DNA of 64,000 nucleotides from Lachancea thermotolerans CBS 6340 (lineage: Eukaryota; Ascomycota; Saccharomycetes; Saccharomycetales; Saccharomycetaceae): assembly GCF_000142805.1 (NCBI RefSeq), contig NC_013080.1, positions 496,001 to 560,000 of the forward strand. Direction: 5' to 3'. Positions 28,946 through 36,588 of this stretch are shown piece after piece. The position numbers were made by a program, and so were the translations under genes. Position 1 is the stretch's first letter, and each line of letters starts with the position of its first letter. The notes under the pieces are model-generated. The model ran no database searches. It was given only the letters and a program-made list of their open reading frames with translations, and was not told the DNA's origin.

Positions 28946-30060
28946 TTCTAGTTGCGTGTGACCAGTGACAGTTTAAAGTGGCACCTACATATCTGATATT
29001 ATTGAACTTGGACCATTTCTAGTGTTAAAGATCAACTCAATCTCTTTGACGCTTCAATACTTGATGAAGTTCCTTTTTACATGGAGGGGTTGTAAACGTA
29101 AGTATCTGGGGTCTACATTGAAATGACCCCTAATTCTAATATACTATACAACATAGGCATGAGCGGCATTGCAGGCATACGCAGCATATTTTGGTGTGTA
29201 GCGAACAATGTCGGAGCATCCCTTGCAAGTAGTGTTAATGTTAGGATTGAGAGCCAAGACAAGCCGTTGATACTCCAAAGCCGAAGCGGATTTTAATATA
29301 ATAGATTGTTTTTATATTTTAGTCAAATTTATCTAAATTAACTGTCATCTTTGTAAATGGTTCTTAAAAATTTTACAGTCATATATGACTGTCAGATCAA
29401 TAGTACAAGCCCGTGGCAATTCAGTATTTAAGTCCAACGGAACAACCGCATTGCTCGAGAAATTAGAACAAAGCCAACTCTTTCTGCTCCATCCACTTCC
29501 TTGCGTAGACGCGTCAATGCAGAGATATAATTATTATACAGAGTACCGCATCTCAAACAAGCAAAGAGGAAGAGGACCATGTGACATAACCTGTTAAACA
29601 CCATTCTTTGATGAATTGTTTAAATTAACACCACTCATACCCACCAAAACCAAAACAAAGCTATGTAAACACTTCTTAAGGAGTCTTGGGTTAAATTTGA
29701 AAGAAAAAGCTATTTTACGAAACTTGCATATAAGTTCATACCTATAAAATGCCAAAAGCGGGCTTTTTATGGACAGCTGCGATTATTAGAATAATTATTA
29801 CTGCGGCTGCTCACTCACCCATTTCATCAAACCATAAGGCTCATTCCAAACATCGCTTGCACTTGTGTATTAATTTTCGTTTAGACAATGATGCGACTGC
29901 ATCTAGGGAGACTAATAACAGCACTGTCTTTCCGCTGTAATTAGTCTCACTTACATGCCAATAGTGATATCTTGGCGTTCCATCCTGAAAAATGCAACTC
30001 CATCCTGTGACGTCTAATTTAGTATATTACACGAAATGTTGAAAACCCCTCGTATGAGTT
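28946..30060. other. Gene-poor stretch between CTF18 and the tRNA-Val pair
   Basis: There are 1115 AT-rich bases. Only two short frames (70 and 63 codons, near 29385 and 29749) are present, with no recognisable product. A perfect 18-bp palindrome, ACAGTCATATATGACTGT, is at 29375-29392. No LTR or transposon remnant is recognised although tRNA upstream regions are common landing sites. It coincides with the change of synteny block. Confidence 0.5.
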
Positions 30061-30134
30061 GGTTTCGTGGTCTAGTCGGTTATGGCATCTGCTTAACACG
30101 CAGAACGTCCCCAGTTCGATCCTGGGCGAAATCA
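30061..30134 (+). tRNA. tRNA-Val(AAC), copy 1
   Basis: A 74-base gene without intron. The acceptor arm GGTTTCG pairs with CGAAATC, followed by discriminator A. The anticodon stem TCTGC/GCAGA encloses loop TTAACAC with anticodon AAC at 30095-30097. The T-arm contains GTTCGATCC (B box). A T-run for Pol III termination follows directly. As far as I recall the S. cerevisiae tRNA-Val(AAC), it is the same. Confidence 0.97.
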
Positions 30135-30220
30135 ATTTTTGCTCTAGTTAATGTTTTGTTGATTCAGCTGCTGTGTCTTAGCTAACAATTAAGCAAAATA
30201 ACCTGATGTAACTATAAATT

Positions 30221-30294
30221 GGTTTCGTGGTCTAGTCGGTTATGGCATCTGCTTAACACGCAGAACGTCCCCAGTTCGATCCTGGGCGAAATCA
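30221..30294 (+). tRNA. tRNA-Val(AAC), copy 2
   Basis: It is identical over all 74 bases to the copy at 30061-30134, same strand, 86 bases downstream, with anticodon AAC at 30255-30257 and a T5 terminator directly after. The flanks of the two copies differ, so the duplication is not brand new or was kept uniform by gene conversion. Confidence 0.97.
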
Positions 30295-30399
30295 TTTTTG
30301 GGTCTTCAAGCTGATTTTTTTCGTTGATTTGTGCTTTGTCATTTAATTAGGTAACGACCAAGGTGGGTTGGTCCGCACACATACTCAACTACACGTTCT

Positions 30400-31332
30400 A
30401 TGATGGACTACTCCAATAACTTTAGTTACAGCAACCAGTACCAGAGTTCGGGACAAGCACAAGCTGTGGAGCAGGGCTTTGGGGCCGACCTTCACAGCTG
30501 TTCCAATGATGATTGCTCAGCAGCCAGCAATCTCTTTGATGGCTTGACTGAAGAAAATAAGACTTTTCATGAGATTCTTGCAGCCAACTCGAACACCATC
30601 ACCCCACCCGGCTCCAGCTCTCCAGGTTATCAACAGGATTTGCTTTCGAGCATGAAAACTGTCAAAAGAGGAACCGAAATCAACTTTGATTGCCTTGAGG
30701 GCGAGGCACCTCAAAACCTTATCCCGGAAGCATTGGCAAGTGCACAGGGTTTCAAGGCAGACACTGTCAATAGTTTTCAGCAAGATTCCAATCCTATCGA
30801 AGATGCTTCTGCTCGTAAAAAAAAAGCCCAAAACAGGGCGGCACAGAGGGCGTTTAGAGAGCGGAAGGAAGCAAAGATGAAACAATTGCAAGAGCAGCTT
30901 GTCACAAGTGAGCGCGATAAGCAGTCACTGCTGCGACAGATGGAAGAACTCAGGGAGCGCAACCTGAAAATGCTAACAGAAAACCATCTCCTACTTCAAA
31001 AAAACAATTCAAACCTGCCGACACAGAGCAACTCCGGCCTTGCTTCTGCGTCGAGGAAGTTTCACTTCCCCTCACAAAGTGAATTCATTGAGTCTGCAAT
31101 TGAAGGTCATGAGGTTCCGGTGAAACTTCCTCTTTCAAGTACATACTACGAGCACGATGGCGAGGAGCTGCTAACGTTTCCTGCTACTTGGGAATATCTT
31201 CACAAGCTATCTGAAAAAGAGGACTTCGACGTTTACTCTGTTATGCTGAACCTAAAGGGACATGAGGTTTGCCACGGATATGGCCCTGCTTACAGGAAAA
31301 CCGTCATAGACAAGCTAGTGAAGCAGGGCTGA
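30400..31332 (+). CDS. YAP3: bZIP transcription factor of the Yap family, Yap3-like
   Basis: A 310-residue nuclear transcription factor. The bZIP lies at about residues 138-200, with the Yap basic region KKKAQNRAAQRAFRERKEAK followed by leucine heptads (QLQEQLVTSERDKQSLLRQM). The C-terminal block FPATWEYLHKLSEKEDFDVY, then HEVCHGYGPAYRKTVID, matches Yap3 rather than Yap1/2 (no paired cysteine-rich domains). The N-terminus is Asn/Ser/Gln-rich and likely disordered. It corresponds to YHL009C, the first gene of the YHL/YKL block. It starts 105 bases after the second tRNA. Yap3 targets are poorly defined; a stress role is only inferred. Confidence 0.9.
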   Translation: MMDYSNNFSYSNQYQSSGQAQAVEQGFGADLHSCSNDDCSAASNLFDGLTEENKTFHEILAANSNTITPPGSSSPGYQQDLLSSMKTVKRGTEINFDCLEGEAPQNLIPEALASAQGFKADTVNSFQQDSNPIEDASARKKKAQNRAAQRAFRERKEAKMKQLQEQLVTSERDKQSLLRQMEELRERNLKMLTENHLLLQKNNSNLPTQSNSGLASASRKFHFPSQSEFIESAIEGHEVPVKLPLSSTYYEHDGEELLTFPATWEYLHKLSEKEDFDVYSVMLNLKGHEVCHGYGPAYRKTVIDKLVKQG

Positions 31333-31461
31333 CAATATAAATGTTTTTCTTTAGGTAAACTCGAGCCACGTCTCTACTTTGTATATTATGTAAGGTCAGG
31401 TTTTTTCGTGTGTATGTTTTTACAACTTGTGGAAAGATAAAAGATCCCGGGAAGGTATTCG

Positions 31462-32160
31462 ATGGCTAAAAAAGTGGTCAAGCGGCTTCGGGTCGCTGAT
31501 AAAAAGGCAAGATCCGAGACTTTTTTTCCGAATGAGATTTTTGAGCTAAAGCACCAAGCTTCCTCGTTCGAATTTTATCCATTTCCAGAGCCGATGCTGG
31601 AAGGTAAAGTCATCCTCATCAAGAAATTCTTCTCCGACAAAATATCCCAGGCACTGCGCTCCAGCTTCTCAAGTCCTGGAATTATGGAGTTACATTATCA
31701 GAAGGGAACTAAAGAATATGCGGAAAGGATAAATGACAGATTGACGACACAGAACGCGGAAATCGCCCAGATCTTATGGGAAAGGCTATTGAAATGCCTT
31801 AGGCAAGACGATTACGTCATGCAAGAACTCGGCTTCGGCCAAGCCAAGGGTCTCAACCCACAGATCAGAGCATATAGGTACGAGAAGGGCCATAAATTCG
31901 CTAAGCATTACGATTCATCCGTGGTAGTGTCCGGAATTGGATCCTCGCGCTGGACTTTACTGGTATATTTGTCAGGCGGTGACGACTTAGTAGGTGGGGA
32001 TACCGTCTTTTATGCGCCACACACCGGTGAGGCCACCAACATACACCCTCAAACGGGCCTGGCTCTACTGCACAAGCACGGAGATGACTGTCTTCTTCAT
32101 GAAGCGCAAGTTGTCTCAAATGGCGCAAAGTGGGTACTGAGAAGTGATGTCGTTTTCTAG
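31462..32160 (+). CDS. Predicted 2-oxoglutarate/Fe(II) dioxygenase, prolyl-4-hydroxylase-like
   Basis: A 232-residue protein with the pattern of a prolyl-4-hydroxylase-type double-stranded beta helix. The metal motif HxD is in KFAKHYDSSV (about residues 151-153). The distal His is likely in CLLHEAQVV (about 213-216), followed by a basic residue for 2-oxoglutarate in KWVLRSDVVF. Between them are LLVYLSGGDDLVGGDTVFY and the TGLALLHKHG strand, typical of the fold. The N-terminus (MAKKVVKRLRVADKKAR) is very basic and may be a nuclear signal. I recall no S. cerevisiae counterpart at this place, and it sits between YAP3 and CUE2 where two synteny tracts interleave. Substrate is unknown. Fold call good, function open. 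Confidence 0.75.
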   Translation: MAKKVVKRLRVADKKARSETFFPNEIFELKHQASSFEFYPFPEPMLEGKVILIKKFFSDKISQALRSSFSSPGIMELHYQKGTKEYAERINDRLTTQNAEIAQILWERLLKCLRQDDYVMQELGFGQAKGLNPQIRAYRYEKGHKFAKHYDSSVVVSGIGSSRWTLLVYLSGGDDLVGGDTVFYAPHTGEATNIHPQTGLALLHKHGDDCLLHEAQVVSNGAKWVLRSDVVF

Positions 32161-33125
32161 GTGTTGTCCCTTAGCAAAAATATCCATCACAACGTTTTCA
32201 TGAATTAATGGCCCTGAAGTCTGCTTGTAATTCAACCGGTATTAAAAATGTCCAGGCGTATTGCACGAAGGCTAACCACTTCATGCCTGCGTTTCGGCAA
32301 ACTTCCGGAGTCGTTTATCATCGGACAGGCCTTAGCAATGGCGAAATTGCTCAACTTGTTTGTTCAAGTTATTAGAAAAAGCACTGGCTCTCTTCAAAAT
32401 TACTACAACAGCGACACACAATACCAGACCCTCTTCAGCACATGCCGAGTGCGGGCTTGTACGTCCAAAAACTTGGCGGCCCATTTATCTTACCCTAGGA
32501 TCTCACTATAAAAAGGCGGTAAAAATGAAGACTGCATTAGACCACCAAATAATAAGCCCAATTCCTTGGGTCAGTCCTAGCACCCTCGCAAGAAGTATTG
32601 GTTGATTATACGCATGAGAGCCTTGATTTCTTCCGAAGATCAGAACGTACTATCTAGATCTTTACACAGCCTACTAAGGAATTGCCTTTTTGAGCTGATT
32701 TACGAGCTCGACCCAGAAGAGTTCAGGACTGCAGTGCCCACAGGTCAAGATTCTGTTGCATTGACGCTCGGTGCTTAACCATTAATTTAATGGTTTTTCG
32801 AGCAGCCTGGGAACATGCCATTCAGTCGCGTGAAGAGATTTAATATTGTGCGTTCACATGATAGCCTTTTTGGAAAACTGATGAAATGAGACAGAGGGAC
32901 CCCAGGGTGAACACTTTTAATTTGCTTCGAACAACCTTGCATAGCGTTATCCTTCTATTACATCGGGCGCTCAAGACTTTTGTCTCCAGCACCGTCATTA
33001 TATACGTCAAAATAAACCGCTGATTTCGGCATCGCTTGCTCCCAAGCAACTTCTGCATGGAATGCCTTGAACCCTCGCTGCGTAAACCGCAGAAACCAAA
33101 GAATGCTATCTCGATAGATTGAAGC
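32161..33125. other. Gene-free stretch before CUE2
   Basis: There are 965 bases. An 87-codon plus frame (32248-32511) and other short frames have no recognisable product. No RNA gene is recognised. Nothing else is supported here. Confidence 0.45.
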
Positions 33126-34502
33126 ATGATGTCGTCGCAAGACCTTGCTTTGCTAGCAGAACTCTTTCCTAGTGTTAATGAAAACAAATTGCGAGGCACC
33201 CTCAAAAGTGCCGGTGGAGATGCGCAAGTGGCGTGCTCTATGATATTAAGTGAGCAAGAAACCCTTAATCAAATGGCAAAAAACTCTCTCTCTAACAATA
33301 CTGACGGTCGCTCTGAAGGAGAAGGTATGGGCAGTCGACACGCAAAAGCACTTTCCGAGGAAAACTTTCCTGATGAAAATCACACTAAGGCGAGGAAGGG
33401 CGCCGTCAACCTTAAGAAACGCATGTGGAGACCTATTCACTCTTTTACAAAGGGCCAAAGTTCAAGATTAGAACTCGATCAGGCTGCGGCGGTCCATTCC
33501 AATGCGTGGGTCTCCGCTACAGACTCAATTCAAGACATTATCCACTACACGAACGCTGCTCCAAAATCTGCCCAGAAGGCATTTTACAAAAAGACTTTGA
33601 ATTCAGCAAGAGCTATAATAGATATAATATACCATTACGATGAGTATGCTGAGGACATTAACGGTTCTCGACTTCCGGGCGACAACGAGCCAGAGTATGG
33701 AACTCCGCAAAGAGACTTTATGAAGGCTGGTGGGCGCGTACAGTCTCCAACAGGCTTCGCACACAAGAAAAAACCGGTAGGACTGGTGTTTTCGGCGGAC
33801 CAGGAAAGAGCAAACATTTTTAGTCCGCGCTCAGAAGAAAACTACAAGTACGATAGCTCCAGCTTAGAAGCCAAAGAGTTGAATTCAATAATCACCAACA
33901 ACCCTTCTCTGAGAGCAATTAGTCCAAGTTTTTCGAAACGCGCATTGGAATTTTACGAAGGCGATGTGGAGCGCACCACGCTTACGTTAATCTTCATAAT
34001 CGAAAAGAATTGTGCACAGTATACCTTCGTTGATGCCGCTTCAAAAGCACCTTCCCTGAATTCACAAAAAAATCTCTCTAAAGTGAACAAGGGTTCTGTG
34101 AAGCCGCGAAGAATGGGTGCTGAAATTGGTGGGCTTGACCCGTCTTGTTTCGCCAGTGATGAAAACTACGACAGAGCGCTACTGATCATCGATAACATCT
34201 TGACCATGTATACCGCCGACCTTCATGGGTTCTTGCCATATGAAGCAGAACTCATAGCAGAAAGATGCCTCAACGTATGGTGGACTAAAGAGCTGGCTTT
34301 GAGAGAAATGAACGGCCAGCGCCTAAATCAAATCAAGGCAATCAATCTCGCGCCATTTAAGATAATCACGGGTAGGGGACTCCATAGTGTCGGAGGTGTT
34401 TCCAAAGTGAGAATCAAAGTTAAGAAGTTTCTAGATACATGCCTCTACTCCTACACGGAAGAGGCATCATACTTTATAGTGGAAGGGAAGAAAAAGGCTT
34501 AA
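33126..34502 (+). CDS. CUE2: Cue2, CUE and Smr domain endonuclease for no-go mRNA decay
   Basis: Cue2 is the endonuclease that cleaves mRNA at collided ribosomes in no-go decay, reading ubiquitin with its CUE domain. The product is 458 residues (443 in S. cerevisiae). A CUE-like helix bundle is at about 5-42 (DLALLAELFPSVNENKLRGT). The middle is charged and disordered. A helical region follows, and the Smr nuclease is at about 360-458, with DLHGFLPYEAELIAERCL, the ITGRGLHSVGGVSKVR loop and the final strand. DLH and GRG, the catalytic and RNA-binding marks of Smr domains, are intact. It corresponds to YKL090W, with MIF2 (YKL089W) next, as in S. cerevisiae. Confidence 0.94.
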   Translation: MMSSQDLALLAELFPSVNENKLRGTLKSAGGDAQVACSMILSEQETLNQMAKNSLSNNTDGRSEGEGMGSRHAKALSEENFPDENHTKARKGAVNLKKRMWRPIHSFTKGQSSRLELDQAAAVHSNAWVSATDSIQDIIHYTNAAPKSAQKAFYKKTLNSARAIIDIIYHYDEYAEDINGSRLPGDNEPEYGTPQRDFMKAGGRVQSPTGFAHKKKPVGLVFSADQERANIFSPRSEENYKYDSSSLEAKELNSIITNNPSLRAISPSFSKRALEFYEGDVERTTLTLIFIIEKNCAQYTFVDAASKAPSLNSQKNLSKVNKGSVKPRRMGAEIGGLDPSCFASDENYDRALLIIDNILTMYTADLHGFLPYEAELIAERCLNVWWTKELALREMNGQRLNQIKAINLAPFKIITGRGLHSVGGVSKVRIKVKKFLDTCLYSYTEEASYFIVEGKKKA

Positions 34503-34631
34503 TAGATCATCACCAGCACGTGACATATCACAGTTTCGTGGTTCATTGATATAATTGATTTGTAGAATTAAAAACGCGCCAGTTCGCCCGCATTGTCTTT
34601 CGAAAGAGATAGTTCACGCCACATAGCCTCG

Positions 34632-36383
34632 ATGGATTACATGAATTTAGGAGTGAAATCCCGTAAAACAGGCATTCAAGTCAAGGGCAATATAGGTCGA
34701 GATGAGTACTCCATGGAAAACATAGACGAATTTTTTAAGGATGATGACACACTCATCTCGGCAAGAAGGAAAAGCAGGAGGTCATCCTTGCTGCCTCTCT
34801 CTAAGAAATTTTTACCTGAGGACTTTAGCGAGACTTCGAGGAGAAGCTCAAACTATCTTCCTCCAAGCGTACCCACTATACAGGAAGAAGATGACGAAAA
34901 TCTACACGAGGGGAGTGATGAGCCCGCAGGCGGACTAGAAATCAACGAAACCCTCAGTCGCGCAGTGGAGGATAACAGGATTCATCAGGAGCTCTCAGAA
35001 ATCCCTACCGGCGATCACGAGCGCCGGCTTAGGCAGCCCGCAGAAAAAAGTTATGAGCCAGATTACAGAGCTGAGGATGATTTCACAACGGACGCAGTTG
35101 TGCCCCAAACCCCACCCTCAGACTACGGGAACGAGAGCTATCGAGACGTGCCGGACTTGGTGGCTGATGATGACGATGACGTTTCTCACGGAAATACAAC
35201 TTTCAATACATCTGACAACGCACTCCTAGAGGATGAACTGCAACGAGAGGTGCGGGCAGAAAGCGAGGAAGACAGAGATTATATTGAAAGGTACTCTAAT
35301 ACAGAAAATAGTGATAGCAGTGAACTTGAAGATGAAGACAACAGTGACACAAATTCCCCCTACGAAACACACTCCGCTCAAAGTTATAATACGAGAGTTC
35401 AGCCGGCACTTTCTGTTTCACGAGGGAGGCACCCCCTGTCTGAACCACAAGAATTGAGCGATACTTCTGATGAGGAGTTTATTTATGACCAAGCCCGAGA
35501 ACTGGCAAGTGAGAATAGTTTCACAACATCAGCGGGCTTGCGAAAGTCAAAGCGAGTAAAAGTTGCCCCATTAGAATATTGGAGAAACGAAAAGGTTGTT
35601 TACAAGCGCAAATCAAGGAAGCCTGTTTTGGAAATCGATAAAATTATCACGTATGAAGATGAAGATGACGAGGAAGAAGAAATATCACGGAGAAGGAAGA
35701 GCTCAAAAAAGCCGCCTTACAATTATGGTACTTCTGGAAAACCGCGCGGCCGCCCTAGGAAAAGTAAGACTACAAACAGTGCTTCTTCCTCAGGCCTTCA
35801 AAATCCCAATGAGGATTTGATATCCAAGATCAGAACAGGGGATACTCAATGCTCTAGTTGGATGCGTCGAGGTGTTTTCAAAGCCTCGGTTAAATCTTCT
35901 TTCCATGGAAAGGAAGAAAACGAAGAACTTTTGGCATGCGCACCTGACTCGGTACACACCGAACAACGAAGAAAAACAGCAGACGAGGATTTTTCATTAG
36001 CCGTTCTTTTCGACCAGCACAGGGATCTCTTTGCTAGTGGTTTCTTGACCATCCCTACAGGATCATGTAAAAAGCTCTCTGACTCCCGCAACGCGTTCAT
36101 AAACTTCTACCTGATTCAGGGTGTGATCGAGGTGACGGTAGGCAGAAACAAACTTCTGTGCACAGATGGAACCTCGTTTCAAATTCCTGCGTTCAACGAA
36201 TATGCTTTTCGTAATAAAGGGAAGAACGACGCCAAAATGTATTTCGTGCAAACGACTATTTTTCCCCGCCTATCGCAAGCTCGGGGAATAAGGAATCTAA
36301 GTCGCAGCCCTGCCGAAGCTAGGGATAATCAAATTCCAAAATCGACAACTTCGCCAAGTGACATGAGTATTTCGGAGCTTTAA
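34632..36383 (+). CDS. MIF2: Centromere protein Mif2 (CENP-C)
   Basis: Mif2 is the CENP-C that binds Cse4 nucleosomes and the MIND and COMA complexes at the kinetochore. The ATG at 34632 (MDYMNLGVKSRKTGIQVK) matches the Mif2 start; the frame reaches back only to a TTG at 34593. It has 583 residues (549 in S. cerevisiae). Features are EYSMENIDEFFKDDDTLIS near the start, an acidic region with PDLVADDDDDVSH and SDNALLEDEL, and the CENP-C motif at about 303-325 (LRKSKRVKVAPLEYWRNEK). An AT-hook PRGRPRKSK follows, and then the C-terminal cupin dimerisation domain (FYLIQGVIEVTVGRNKL, FQIPAFNEYAFRNKG). It would act at the centromere candidate near 59.4 kb in this same window. Confidence 0.97.
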   Translation: MDYMNLGVKSRKTGIQVKGNIGRDEYSMENIDEFFKDDDTLISARRKSRRSSLLPLSKKFLPEDFSETSRRSSNYLPPSVPTIQEEDDENLHEGSDEPAGGLEINETLSRAVEDNRIHQELSEIPTGDHERRLRQPAEKSYEPDYRAEDDFTTDAVVPQTPPSDYGNESYRDVPDLVADDDDDVSHGNTTFNTSDNALLEDELQREVRAESEEDRDYIERYSNTENSDSSELEDEDNSDTNSPYETHSAQSYNTRVQPALSVSRGRHPLSEPQELSDTSDEEFIYDQARELASENSFTTSAGLRKSKRVKVAPLEYWRNEKVVYKRKSRKPVLEIDKIITYEDEDDEEEEISRRRKSSKKPPYNYGTSGKPRGRPRKSKTTNSASSSGLQNPNEDLISKIRTGDTQCSSWMRRGVFKASVKSSFHGKEENEELLACAPDSVHTEQRRKTADEDFSLAVLFDQHRDLFASGFLTIPTGSCKKLSDSRNAFINFYLIQGVIEVTVGRNKLLCTDGTSFQIPAFNEYAFRNKGKNDAKMYFVQTTIFPRLSQARGIRNLSRSPAEARDNQIPKSTTSPSDMSISEL

Positions 36384-36588
36384 TTCCTAAATACAATGAC
36401 ACCGAAAATACGGCAAATAATTCAATTCTCGATATGCATACACCAGCAAATAACTACTCTATAAACGTATAATACAACTGTTATTACAACTACCTAACCT
36501 GCCCGTACAGTCGCGAGATCAAAAAGCATCAATGTAGCCAGCATTGCGTTCATGAAATCGCAGTGTGTCAGAAAAGGATACATAAGTA

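Noticed and set aside
28946-30060. Possible LTR or transposon remnant upstream of the tRNA genes
   Set aside because: No terminal repeats, primer-binding site or coding remnant could be recognised by eye.
32248-32511. 87-codon frame downstream of the dioxygenase-like gene
   Set aside because: Arginine/serine-rich, no recognised domain, length expected by chance in a 965-bp gap.
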